The position numbers and the translations under genes are program-made. The notes under the pieces were generated by a model, which was not told the origin of the DNA, searched no databases, and saw nothing but the letters and a program-made list of their open reading frames with translations. A stretch of DNA of 64,000 bases from Flavobacterium lotistagni (GTDB lineage: Bacteria; Bacteroidota; Bacteroidia; Flavobacteriales; Flavobacteriaceae): assembly GCF_011392125.1 (NCBI RefSeq), contig NZ_JAAJBU010000010.1, forward strand, positions 62,001 through 126,000, written 5' to 3'. Positions 8,107 to 15,929 of the stretch are shown here, piece after piece (positions within the stretch are counted from its first letter, which is position 1; each line of letters opens with the position of its first letter).

Positions 8107-8844
8107 ATGAAAAAAATACTGCTACTGAGTTTACTACTGAACGGAATATTTATCCAAGCACAAACGGCTTCCATCCAAGCCGACCGACCTGATCAGACCG
8201 AAACCCCGGCCTTGGTTCCTAAAGGCATGTTTCAACTCGAAAGCGGTTTCAGTTATCAGAAAGAAAATGCACAAATTAATTCTTATGCCATGCCCGCAGC
8301 TTTATGGAAATACGGTGTGAACGAAAATTTCGAATTGCGTTTGATTACCGAACTCGCCGGGGAAAATGCTAGAGAAAACACTTTCGGGTTGCTTCCGGTT
8401 TTGGTGGGTTGCAAGATTAAAGTTTGTGAGGAAAATGGCTTTATTCCGAAAACGTCGTTTATTGGGCATATGTCAATTCCTAAGTTGGCTTCTACAGACT
8501 ACAAAGCCGATTTCTATGCGCCGGAATTCCGTTTTGTGATGCAGCACACTTTGTCTGAAAAATTCAGTTTGAGCTACAACCTTGGTAGTGAGTGGGACGG
8601 ATTTTCTGCCGAGCCGACTTTTCTTTACACTTTGACCACAGGTTATTCCATCACAGAAAAATGGGGTGCTTATATTGAGTGTTTTGGTTTCGCTCCGCAA
8701 GAAGATACCGCTTATCATAGCTTCGATGGCGGTTTGACTTATTTGGTCAATAATGATTTCATGCTCGATGTTTCTTCGGGTTTCGGCTTGACTCAAAACG
8801 CTCCGGATTATTATGTGGCGTTAGGTTTTTCGATTAGGCGATAA
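8107..8844 (+). CDS. Outer-membrane beta-barrel protein (MetA-pathway/transporter-like family)
   Basis: 245 aa with a signal peptide (MKKILLLSLLLNGIFIQAQ) and alternating beta-strand pattern through to a C-terminal strand ending VALGFSIRR. The N-terminal sequence QADRPDQTETPALVPKG is typical of a family of predicted outer-membrane proteins annotated as transporter or phenol-degradation MetA-like. It is divergent from mntH and shares the putative DtxR-like operator, which suggests metal-responsive expression; it may help metals cross the outer membrane (inference). Only 28 nt separate it from crtY. Confidence 0.75.
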   Translation: MKKILLLSLLLNGIFIQAQTASIQADRPDQTETPALVPKGMFQLESGFSYQKENAQINSYAMPAALWKYGVNENFELRLITELAGENARENTFGLLPVLVGCKIKVCEENGFIPKTSFIGHMSIPKLASTDYKADFYAPEFRFVMQHTLSEKFSLSYNLGSEWDGFSAEPTFLYTLTTGYSITEKWGAYIECFGFAPQEDTAYHSFDGGLTYLVNNDFMLDVSSGFGLTQNAPDYYVALGFSIRR

Positions 8845-8860
8845 GCTGCACAAAAACCAT

Positions 8861-8868
8861 TATCTTCG
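8861..8868 (+). promoter_or_regulatory. -7-like box (TATCTTCG) directly before crtY
   Basis: TATCTTCG differs from TAnnTTTG at one base and ends 4 nt before ATG 8873. If used, the crtY mRNA would be nearly leaderless. Confidence 0.4.
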
Positions 8869-8872
8869 CGGG

Positions 8873-10009
8873 ATGCAACACTATCATTACATATTTACCG
8901 GAGGCGGACTATCGGCTATGATGGTGGTTTATGAAATGGTGAAAAACGAGAAATTTTCAGGCCAATCCATTTTGATAATCGATGCAGATGACAAACAAAC
9001 CAATGACCGCACTTGGTGTTTTTGGGATGAGCAGGATGATTTTGATGGCATCGTTTCCAAATCGTGGAATCAGGCAGTTTATGCCGATACCGACTTCAGG
9101 AAAGTACTTGATTTAAAGCCTTACCAGTACAAGATGATTCAGGGCAAGGATTTTTATGATGGGTTCCGAAGAACAATCGAAGGAAAAACCAGCGTTCATT
9201 TTCTGCAACAAAAAGTCCTTGATTTTCATGAGTTGGGCCAGCATTGCATCGTCAAAACCGACACGCAAAGTTTCACTTGCAATAAGGTTTTCAATTCGAT
9301 TTTCAATCCTGAAATGGTTCGCAACCAGAAGAAATACCCACTTTTGCAACAACACTTTGTCGGCTGGTTCGTAAAAACTAAAAGTCAAGTTTTCAATCCG
9401 ATTAAAGCTACGTTCATGGATTTTTCCGTTGCGCAGAACAACAATACACGCTTTATGTATGTGCTGCCGTTTTCCGAAACTGAAGCTTTGGTCGAATATA
9501 CTTTGTTCTCTAAAGAGTTGCTTCCGAGAGAAGAATACGAAACCGCTATTGCAAAATATCTTGAAAATATCGGCGCTATCGATTTTGAAATCACCGAGAA
9601 AGAGCACGGCAATATCCCAATGACGGTTTATCCGTTTTGGAAGCAAAACACTAAAAATATTATCCATATCGGTTCGGCAGGCGGTTGGACCAAAGCCAGT
9701 ACGGGTTATACCTTTAAAAATACGGTCAAAAAATCTAAAGCCTTGGTGCAATTTTTAGCTACGGAGAATGACTTTAGAAAATTCCACCAAAAGAACAAAT
9801 TCTGGTTTTATGATTTATTGTTTATCGATGTGTTAAGCCGAAGAAACGATTTGGGAAGCACGGTGTTTTCAGGTATGTTCTGTCATGTCAGCCCGGCGCT
9901 CATCTTCAAATTCCTCGATGAAGAAACCACGTTTGCCGAAGATTTGAAAATCATTTGGAGTTGTCCGAAAAAGCTATTCATCCGAGCATTATTAGGAAGG
10001 TTATTCTAA
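8873..10009 (+). CDS. crtY: Lycopene beta-cyclase (CrtY type)
   Basis: Flavoenzyme that closes the ends of lycopene to make beta-carotene, precursor of the yellow zeaxanthin-type pigments of flavobacteria. 378 aa, family-typical. The N-terminal dinucleotide-binding motif is FTGGGLSAMM (8-17), followed by the acidic end of the second strand (LIIDADDKQTNDRTWCFW), a signature of CrtY/CrtL. Other conserved pieces are VLPFSETEALVEYT and IGSAGGWTKASTGYTF. No other carotenoid genes are in the window. Confidence 0.9.
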   Translation: MQHYHYIFTGGGLSAMMVVYEMVKNEKFSGQSILIIDADDKQTNDRTWCFWDEQDDFDGIVSKSWNQAVYADTDFRKVLDLKPYQYKMIQGKDFYDGFRRTIEGKTSVHFLQQKVLDFHELGQHCIVKTDTQSFTCNKVFNSIFNPEMVRNQKKYPLLQQHFVGWFVKTKSQVFNPIKATFMDFSVAQNNNTRFMYVLPFSETEALVEYTLFSKELLPREEYETAIAKYLENIGAIDFEITEKEHGNIPMTVYPFWKQNTKNIIHIGSAGGWTKASTGYTFKNTVKKSKALVQFLATENDFRKFHQKNKFWFYDLLFIDVLSRRNDLGSTVFSGMFCHVSPALIFKFLDEETTFAEDLKIIWSCPKKLFIRALLGRLF

Positions 10010-10042
10010 CAAATCTTTAGCATTCCGATTGGGTTTTCTGCT

Positions 10043-10050
10043 TATATTTG
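10043..10050 (+). promoter_or_regulatory. -7 box (TATATTTG) of the bacilliredoxin gene
   Basis: Perfect TAnnTTTG match in the crtY-brx gap, 52 nt before ATG 10103. Confidence 0.5.
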
Positions 10051-10102
10051 CAGCGGATTTTCTCAAATCCAAAGCCGAATATTTCATCTAAAATCAAACA
10101 AT

Positions 10103-10513
10103 ATGTATCCAGAAGAAATGGTAAAACCGATGCGCGCCGAACTCACTGACGCCGGTTTTCAGGAATTATATAGCGCCGAAGCCGTCGAAAATGCGATAAA
10201 AGCAGACGGAACAACTTTGGTGGTAGTGAACTCAGTTTGTGGTTGTGCCGCAAGAAATGCGCGTCCGGGAGCGAAAATGAGTTTGGATGGAGCTAAAAAA
10301 CCAGACCATTTGATCACGGTTTTCGCCGGCGTCGACAAAGAAGCTGTTGATGCGGCTCGTCAGCACATGTTTCCGTTCCCGCCTTCATCGCCGAGCATGG
10401 CTTTGTTCAAAAATGGTGAATTGGTGCACATGCTCGAGCGCCACCACATTGAAGGTCGCCCAGCAGAAATGATTGCAGAAAACCTCAAAGACGCCTATCA
10501 GGAGTTTTGCTAA
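10103..10513 (+). CDS. BrxA/BrxB family bacilliredoxin
   Basis: Thioredoxin-fold thiol-disulfide enzyme of the YphP/YqiW family, 136 aa. The active site CGC is at residues 46-48 ([16 protein letters not shown]), the hallmark of this family, followed by the cis-Pro-type loop [11 protein letters not shown]. In Firmicutes these enzymes remove bacillithiol from proteins; flavobacteria are among the other groups with the family. Cytosolic. It has its own -7 box and is followed by a terminator at 10535. Confidence 0.92.
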   Translation: MYPEEMVKPMRAELTDAGFQELYSAEAVENAIKADGTTLVVVNSVCGCAARNARPGAKMSLDGAKKPDHLITVFAGVDKEAVDAARQHMFPFPPSSPSMALFKNGELVHMLERHHIEGRPAEMIAENLKDAYQEFC

Positions 10514-10534
10514 AATTCCAAAAACGTATTCCAG

Positions 10535-10576
10535 AAACCCTATAAGAAGTAACTATTTTGTAGGGTTTTGTTTTTT
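10535..10576 (+). terminator. Rho-independent terminator after the bacilliredoxin gene
   Basis: AAACCCTA (10535-10542) pairs with TAGGGTTT (10561-10568) across an 18-nt loop and is followed by TGTTTTTT. Confidence 0.6.
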
Positions 10577-10587
10577 AAATCCACATT

Positions 10588-10595
10588 TATCTTCG
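10588..10595 (+). promoter_or_regulatory. -7-like box (TATCTTCG) directly before the GNAT gene
   Basis: The same TATCTTCG variant as before crtY; it ends 2 nt before ATG 10598, so transcripts would be leaderless or nearly so. Confidence 0.4.
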
Positions 10596-10597
10596 CG

Positions 10598-11110
10598 ATG
10601 AACTATCAATTCCGAAAAGCCGAACTTTCAGAAATCCCGCAAATCTGGACCATTCTGCAACAAGCGATTGCCCGACGAAAAGCCGATGGCAGCCAACAAT
10701 GGCAAAACGGTTATCCGAATCCTGATGCCGTCCGAAACGATATGGCAAAAGGCGTTGGTTTTGTTTTAGCGGATGGCCAAAAAGTCATCGGTTACAGCGC
10801 GGTTTTAATCAATGACGAGCCGGCTTATGCTAACATTGACGGGCAATGGCTCAGCAACGGAGATTTTGTAGTGGTGCATCGGGTCGCGATTTCCGAAGAT
10901 TATTTAGGTCAAGGTTTGGTGCAGCAAATGTTTCTCGAAATCGAAAAATACGCCATCGGTCAAAACATTTACAGTATTAAAGTTGATACGAATTTTGACA
11001 ATTTACCCATGCTTCGAATCGTGGAGAAATTGGGCTACACCTACTGTGGTGAAGTAATACTATCCGGCGCTCCGAGAAAAGCCTTCGAAAAACTACTCCA
11101 AAAATCCTAA
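10598..11110 (+). CDS. GNAT family N-acetyltransferase
   Basis: 170 aa, one GNAT domain. The acetyl-CoA loop is VAISEDYLGQGLVQQMF (consensus Q/RxxGxG/A), preceded by strand 4 and followed by the beta-5 region YSIKVDTNFDNLPMLRI and the LGYTYCG end. The start is ATG 10598; the reading frame is open upstream to a TTG at 10568, but that lies in the T-run of the preceding terminator. The acceptor substrate is unknown. Confidence 0.85.
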   Translation: MNYQFRKAELSEIPQIWTILQQAIARRKADGSQQWQNGYPNPDAVRNDMAKGVGFVLADGQKVIGYSAVLINDEPAYANIDGQWLSNGDFVVVHRVAISEDYLGQGLVQQMFLEIEKYAIGQNIYSIKVDTNFDNLPMLRIVEKLGYTYCGEVILSGAPRKAFEKLLQKS

Positions 11111-11142
11111 CTACCAACTACTGTCTACTAACTACTAATTCC

Positions 11143-11150
11143 TATCTTTG
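11143..11150 (+). promoter_or_regulatory. -7 box (TATCTTTG) of the trhO-trhP-ferredoxin operon
   Basis: Perfect TAnnTTTG match, 55 nt before ATG 11206. It follows a stretch of repeated CTA(A/C)CTAC words (11106-11141). Confidence 0.5.
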
Positions 11151-11205
11151 CGCCCGAATCCTTCCATTTAGGATTTTATATATTTCTCACTTAAACGTTT
11201 ATAGC

Positions 11206-12564
11206 ATGCAACTGTACAACACTTTAAGCGCGGAAGAAAGGGCCGAACTTATTGACCAAGCCGGCAAACAAAGGCTCACTTTGTCTTTCTATGCGTATGC
11301 CAAAATTCCAGACCCAAAAGCATTTCGTGACCAATTATTCCTGCAGTGGAACAAGCTCGACGCGCTCGGCCGCACTTACGTAGCCCACGAAGGCATCAAT
11401 GCGCAGATGAGCGTTCCGGCTGAAAACATGGAAGCGTTTCGAGAAACTCTGGAAGCTTACGATTTCATGAAAGGCATCCGACTCAACGTCGCTGTCGAGC
11501 AAGACAACCACTCGTTTTTAAAACTGACCGTCAAAGTGCGCGATAAAATAGTTGCCGACGGACTCAATGACGAAACCTTCGATGTCACCAATATCGGCGT
11601 GCACCTCAAAGCCAAGGAATTCAACGAAATTTTAGAAAACCCCGATACGATTGTAGTAGATTTTCGCAACCATTACGAAAGCGAAATCGGGCACTTTAAA
11701 GGCGCGATTACACCCGATGTGGAAACTTTCCGCGAGAGCTTGCCGATCATCAACGAGCAGCTCAAGGATTTCAAAGAAGATAAAAATCTCGTGATGTATT
11801 GCACAGGCGGAATTCGCTGCGAAAAAGCGTCGGCTTACTTCAAACACCAAGGTTTCAAGAATGTTTACCAACTCGAAGGCGGCATCATCAATTACGCCAA
11901 ACAAGTCAAAGAAGAAGGCCTCGAAAGCAAGTTCATCGGGAAGAATTTCGTGTTCGACCACCGACTCGGCGAGCGCATCACCGACGATATTGTAGCCCAA
12001 TGTCACCAATGCGGAAAACCGTGTGACAATCATACCAACTGCGCCAATGAAGGCTGTCATTTGTTGTTCATCCAATGCGATGACTGTAAAGCCGCGATGG
12101 AAAATTGTTGCTCTGAAGAATGCCAACAGACAATCCATTTGCCAATGGACGAGCAGATTAAATTGCGCCGCGGCATTATGAACGGCAATAAAATTTTCAG
12201 AAAAGGCAAATCCGACAAGCTCAAGTTCAAACATTCGGGCGAATTGTCTGACATTCCGTTGGCTACTGCAATCAAAGAAACACCAATCCGCGAGAAAATC
12301 AAAGTCAAGAAAATGCTGCTCGGCAAAGTATCGCATTTTTATGTAAAAGCGCAAGTCGGTTTGTTTGTGATGGATAACGGCGAACTAAACTCCGGCGATA
12401 CGATTTTAATTTCAGGCCCGACTACAGGAAATGAAACGATTACCATTTCCGAAATGCAAGTTAACGGAACCCAAGCCGAGGCTGCTTCTCTTGGCGATAA
12501 AGTCACGATTGCTTTACCTTTCCGCGTGCGTCTTTCAGATAAAGTTTTTAAAATTTTAGACTAA
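11206..12564 (+). CDS. trhO: O2-dependent tRNA uridine(34) hydroxylase TrhO with an extra C-terminal U32-type domain
   Basis: Rhodanese-fold enzyme that hydroxylates U34 of tRNA to ho5U using O2 (family YceA/TrhO). An N-terminal acylphosphatase-like domain (about 25-115) is followed by a rhodanese domain with the catalytic loop CTGGIRC (Cys199) and a Cys-rich region at about 265-310 (CHQCGKPC, CANEGCH, CDDC, CSEEC). The usual family length is about 320-350 aa; here 452 aa. The extra C-terminal ~90 residues (GDTILISGPTTG, ALPFRVRLSDKVFKI) closely resemble the C-terminus of the next gene (GDTILITGPSTG, KLPFRVRMSDKLYKI). The stop overlaps the start of trhP (TAATG). Confidence 0.92.
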   Translation: MQLYNTLSAEERAELIDQAGKQRLTLSFYAYAKIPDPKAFRDQLFLQWNKLDALGRTYVAHEGINAQMSVPAENMEAFRETLEAYDFMKGIRLNVAVEQDNHSFLKLTVKVRDKIVADGLNDETFDVTNIGVHLKAKEFNEILENPDTIVVDFRNHYESEIGHFKGAITPDVETFRESLPIINEQLKDFKEDKNLVMYCTGGIRCEKASAYFKHQGFKNVYQLEGGIINYAKQVKEEGLESKFIGKNFVFDHRLGERITDDIVAQCHQCGKPCDNHTNCANEGCHLLFIQCDDCKAAMENCCSEECQQTIHLPMDEQIKLRRGIMNGNKIFRKGKSDKLKFKHSGELSDIPLATAIKETPIREKIKVKKMLLGKVSHFYVKAQVGLFVMDNGELNSGDTILISGPTTGNETITISEMQVNGTQAEAASLGDKVTIALPFRVRLSDKVFKILD

Positions 12565-13805
12565 TGACTACTTCAGGAAAAATTGAACTCATGGCTCCGG
12601 CAGGGAACTTTGAGTCGCTTCAGGCCGCACTCGACAATGGCGCCGATTCGGTTTATTTTGGAGTAGAACAACTTAACATGCGCGCTCGGGCTTCGGTGAA
12701 TTTCACCATTGGTGATTTGCCGGAAATTGCGCGTCGTTGCCGTCAAAAGAATGTCCGGACTTACTTAACACTCAACACGATTATTTACGACCACGATTTG
12801 TCGGTTGTCAAAACTTTACTGACCCAAGCCAAAGCCGCGAACCTTACCGCAGTGATCGCTTCAGATCAAGCTGTGATTGCGATGGCGAGAACTTTGGGTA
12901 TTGAAGTGCATATTTCCACACAGCTCAATATCACCAACATCGAAACGATAAAATTCTACAGTTTGTTTGCCGACACGATGGTTTTGAGCCGAGAACTCAG
13001 TTTGCGTCAAGTCAAAAAAATCACTGAACAAATTCAGAAAGAACAGATTAAAGGTCCGAGCGGGAATTTGGTCGAAATCGAGATTTTCGGTCATGGCGCG
13101 TTATGCATGGCGGTTTCGGGCAAGTGTTATCTGAGCCTGCATTCGCATAATTCTTCAGCCAACCGTGGCGCTTGCAAACAGAATTGCCGAAAGAAATATA
13201 CCGTCATCGATCAGGAATCAGGTTTTGAAATTGAACTCGACAATGAATATATGATGTCTCCGAAAGATTTGTGCACCATCGATTTTCTGGACCAAGTCAT
13301 CGAATCCGGTATCCAAGTCTTGAAAATCGAAGGCCGCGGCCGCGCTCCGGAATATGTGGCTACTGTCATCAAAACCTATCGAGACGCGATTGACAGTTTC
13401 TACGAAGGCACTTTCACCAACGAAAAAGTGGCTGTTTGGATGGACGAGCTCAACACCGTTTACAACCGCGGATTTTGGTCGGGCTATTACCTCGGTCAAG
13501 AATTAGGCGAATGGAGCGATGTTTCTGGCTCGATGGCGACGCAGAAAAAAGTCTACGTAGGCAAAGGCACTCATTATTTCCCGAAAGCCAATATTGCCCA
13601 GTTCAAAATAGAAGCTTACGATATCAAAGCCGGCGATACCATTCTGATTACCGGTCCAAGCACCGGCGCACAGCAGCTTACCATTGATTCGATGTATGTC
13701 AATGACGTAGCGGCCGAGAAAGCCACTAAAGGAGATTCGTTTACGTTAAAGCTTCCGTTTCGCGTGAGAATGTCGGATAAACTCTATAAAATTGTAGAGA
13801 ACTGA
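12564..13805 (+). CDS. trhP: U32 peptidase-family tRNA hydroxylation protein TrhP (YegQ type)
   Basis: Member of the U32 family, whose YegQ/TrhP branch makes ho5U34 in tRNA with prephenate and a [4Fe-4S] cluster. 413 aa. The start ELMAPAGNFESLQAAL is typical. The four Cys expected for the cluster are visible: Cys181 and Cys188 (GALCMAVSGKC) and Cys204 and Cys208 (GACKQNC). The C-terminal ~85 aa are the U32 C-terminal barrel (GDTILITGPSTG...). It overlaps trhO by 1 nt (TAATG) and the ferredoxin by 1 nt (TGATG), so the three are made together. Confidence 0.9.
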   Translation: MTTSGKIELMAPAGNFESLQAALDNGADSVYFGVEQLNMRARASVNFTIGDLPEIARRCRQKNVRTYLTLNTIIYDHDLSVVKTLLTQAKAANLTAVIASDQAVIAMARTLGIEVHISTQLNITNIETIKFYSLFADTMVLSRELSLRQVKKITEQIQKEQIKGPSGNLVEIEIFGHGALCMAVSGKCYLSLHSHNSSANRGACKQNCRKKYTVIDQESGFEIELDNEYMMSPKDLCTIDFLDQVIESGIQVLKIEGRGRAPEYVATVIKTYRDAIDSFYEGTFTNEKVAVWMDELNTVYNRGFWSGYYLGQELGEWSDVSGSMATQKKVYVGKGTHYFPKANIAQFKIEAYDIKAGDTILITGPSTGAQQLTIDSMYVNDVAAEKATKGDSFTLKLPFRVRMSDKLYKIVEN

Positions 13806-14035
13806 TGGTAGTGGTGACTTTGCAACGCGCCAAATGCATTGGCTGTAATTACTGTGTAGAGATGGCACCGGGGCAATTCCAGATGTCGAAGAAAGACGGC
13901 AAAACGGTACTGCTACACGCACAAGACGCCAAAGGATTCTTTACGCTCAAATCGGCCGATCACAGTATTGCTGAATTTTGTGAACTAGCCGCGAAGGCCT
14001 GTCCGGTAAAGATCATTTCGGTCAAGGAAACTTAA
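13805..14035 (+). CDS. Small [4Fe-4S] ferredoxin coupled to trhP
   Basis: 76-aa soluble ferredoxin. Three ligands lie in CIGCNYC (Cys11, 14, 17) and the fourth is in KACPVK (Cys66), a single-cluster arrangement. A sequence similar in role to mono-cluster ferredoxins, with the MAPGQFQM region after the first motif. Its ATG overlaps the trhP stop (TGATG), so it is made with the two tRNA hydroxylation enzymes and could give electrons to, or help maintain, the TrhP cluster (inference). The gene is followed by a 165-nt gap with no feature except an imperfect hairpin. Confidence 0.9.
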   Translation: MVVVTLQRAKCIGCNYCVEMAPGQFQMSKKDGKTVLLHAQDAKGFFTLKSADHSIAEFCELAAKACPVKIISVKET

Positions 14036-14112
14036 AAGCACCGCTCGATTTTACGGAATCTAGAGCTAACTTTTTCAACGTCAGCTACTGAATTTTCAAG
14101 CCCGAACTTTGC

Positions 14113-14144
14113 TTTGAAACTTTAAAACTTAAATACTATCTTTA
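14113..14144 (+). promoter_or_regulatory. Promoter of ricT-gldH-PBP1A (TTTG, 20 nt, TATCTTTA)
   Basis: TTTG at 14113-14116 and TATCTTTA at 14137-14144 match the Bacteroidota -33/-7 pattern with one mismatch. The leader to ATG 14201 would be about 50 nt. Confidence 0.45.
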
Positions 14145-14200
14145 CGCACTAAACGTTTTGTAAAGTAGTCTTTCGAGGCGATCATCATATATACAGATTT

Positions 14201-15460
14201 ATGGCTTGTAACAGTTGTTCCACTGCTGATGGCGGCGCGCCAAAAGGGTGTAAAAATAATGGGACTTGCGGCACCGATAGCTGCAACAAATTAACCGTTT
14301 TTGATTGGCTTTCCAATATGGCCCTTCCCGGCGGACAGGAACCTTTCGATTGCGTAGAGGTTCGCTTCAAAAACGGTCGCAAAGAATTCTACCGAAATAC
14401 TGAAAAAATTACCTTAAGCATAGGCGATATTGTGGCTACAGAGGCTTCTCCGGGTCATGACATCGGGATTGTTACCTTAACCGGTGAATTGGTTCGGGTT
14501 CAAATGAAGAAAAAAGGCGCCAACCCAACAGCTCTGGATTTGGCCAAAATTTATCGAAAAGCTTCACAGAAAGACATCGACATCTGGTCTGCAGCCCGCG
14601 ACCGAGAGGAGCCGATGAAAGTACGGGCTAGAGAATTGGCCATTGCGCACCAACTCGAAATGAAGATTTCCGACATCGAATTTCAAGGCGATGGCTCCAA
14701 GGCAACTTTTTATTATACCGCCAATGATCGCGTAGACTTCAGGCTACTTATCAAAGATTTTGCAAAGGAGTTCAGCATTCGTATCGAAATGAAACAAGTG
14801 GGTTTTCGTCAGGAAGCCTCGCGTTTGGGCGGTATCGGCTCTTGCGGAAGAGAACTGTGTTGTTCGACTTGGCTCACTGATTTCCGCAGTGTAAATACTT
14901 CGGCAGCGCGTTACCAGCAATTGTCTTTGAATCCTCAGAAATTGGCCGGGCAGTGCGGAAAACTCAAATGCTGTCTGAACTACGAACTCGACACTTACAT
15001 GGATGCATTGCAAGGGTTTCCCGATTTCGACACCAAGCTCTACACCGAAAAAGGCGAGGCGATTTGCCAGAAACAAGATATTTTCAAAGGCCTGATGTGG
15101 TTTGCTTACCGTGAAAATTCCATTCAGTGGCATGTTTTGAAAATCGAGCAAGTCAAGGAAATTATCGCCGAGAACAAAGCCAAAAATAAAGTGTCTTCAC
15201 TCGAAGATTACGCTCTTGAAGTACCGTCGGCTCCAGAAAAAGATTTCAACAATGCCATGGGTCAAGAAAGCCTCACGCGTTTCGATCAGCCCAAAGGCAA
15301 AAAAAGGCCGAACAAGAAAAAGCGCCCATCGGGCGAGAAACAAGGAGCGCCAAAACCGGTTGCCTCCGGCGAGCCTAACACAAACGCACAGAACCCTAAT
15401 AGAGAAAACCGCCACCACAGAAGACCGAACAAATCCAATAGAAATGAACCTAAGAAATAG
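14201..15460 (+). CDS. ricT: PSP1 domain protein, RicT/YaaT family
   Basis: 419 aa. The central PSP1 C-terminal domain spans about 60-270 (e.g. CVEVRFKNGRKEFY, IGSCGRELCCSTWL, GQCGKLKCCLNYE, the Cys-rich family core). In Firmicutes, RicT works with RicA/RicF as an Fe-S complex tuning RNase Y; no such partners are visible here. The N-terminus adds a Cys-rich leader (five Cys in the first 28 residues) and the C-terminus a Lys/Arg/Asn-rich low-complexity tail (~80 aa) that may bind nucleic acid. The end overlaps the gldH start by 17 nt. Confidence 0.88.
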   Translation: MACNSCSTADGGAPKGCKNNGTCGTDSCNKLTVFDWLSNMALPGGQEPFDCVEVRFKNGRKEFYRNTEKITLSIGDIVATEASPGHDIGIVTLTGELVRVQMKKKGANPTALDLAKIYRKASQKDIDIWSAARDREEPMKVRARELAIAHQLEMKISDIEFQGDGSKATFYYTANDRVDFRLLIKDFAKEFSIRIEMKQVGFRQEASRLGGIGSCGRELCCSTWLTDFRSVNTSAARYQQLSLNPQKLAGQCGKLKCCLNYELDTYMDALQGFPDFDTKLYTEKGEAICQKQDIFKGLMWFAYRENSIQWHVLKIEQVKEIIAENKAKNKVSSLEDYALEVPSAPEKDFNNAMGQESLTRFDQPKGKKRPNKKKRPSGEKQGAPKPVASGEPNTNAQNPNRENRHHRRPNKSNRNEPKK

Positions 15461-15920
15461 TGTATTGTTTTTTCTGGTCGTATGCTCGTTGTTTTCCTGC
15501 GACAAAAAGCGGGTATTCGATGAATACGTGTCTGTAGGCAAAAGTTGGGACAAAGATTCCGTGGTAAGTTTCGATTTGCCCAAGCTCGATCCGAAAAAAT
15601 ATTACAATCTCTTTGTGAACATCCGCGATAACAATGATTATCCGTACAACAACTTGTTTTTAATTGTGGCCTTGGAACAGCCCGACAAAGTTACGTTAGT
15701 CGACACGCTCGAATACCAAATGGCCAATGAAGACGGCTCTTTGCTCGGCGAAGGTTTTACCGATGTTAAAGAAAGCAAGCTCGTTTACAAAGAACGCATG
15801 AAGTTCAAACCCGGCGCTTATAAAGTGCATATTCGCCATGCCGTGCGCCAAACCGGGAAAGTAGAAGGCGTAAAAAAATTAGACGGAATCACCGAAGTCG
15901 GTTTCAGAATAGAAAAATAG
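15444..15920 (+). CDS. gldH: Gliding motility lipoprotein GldH
   Basis: 158-aa lipoprotein needed for gliding and T9SS function in flavobacteria. Lipobox LFSC with Cys19 after a hydrophobic signal (MNLRNSVLFFLVVC). The rest is a single beta-rich GldH domain (YYNLFVNIRDNNDYPYNNLFL is characteristic). The ATG 15444 lies inside the end of ricT (other frame), and the ORF is open further upstream, but the signal peptide and lipobox fix this start. It is 9 nt before the PBP1A gene. Confidence 0.95.
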   Translation: MNLRNSVLFFLVVCSLFSCDKKRVFDEYVSVGKSWDKDSVVSFDLPKLDPKKYYNLFVNIRDNNDYPYNNLFLIVALEQPDKVTLVDTLEYQMANEDGSLLGEGFTDVKESKLVYKERMKFKPGAYKVHIRHAVRQTGKVEGVKKLDGITEVGFRIEK

Positions 15921-15929
15921 ACAAGCATT

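Noticed and set aside
11632..12354. 240-aa minus-strand ORF opposite trhO
   Set aside because: Antisense shadow of the conserved trhO gene; no independent domain.
14036..14100. Hairpin after the ferredoxin gene as a terminator
   Set aside because: GCTCGATTT/AATCTAGAGC pairing is imperfect and the following T-run is short; not called.
15216..15443. Upstream extension of the gldH frame
   Set aside because: Lies inside ricT in another frame and is Lys/Arg-rich; signal peptide and lipobox place the start at 15444.
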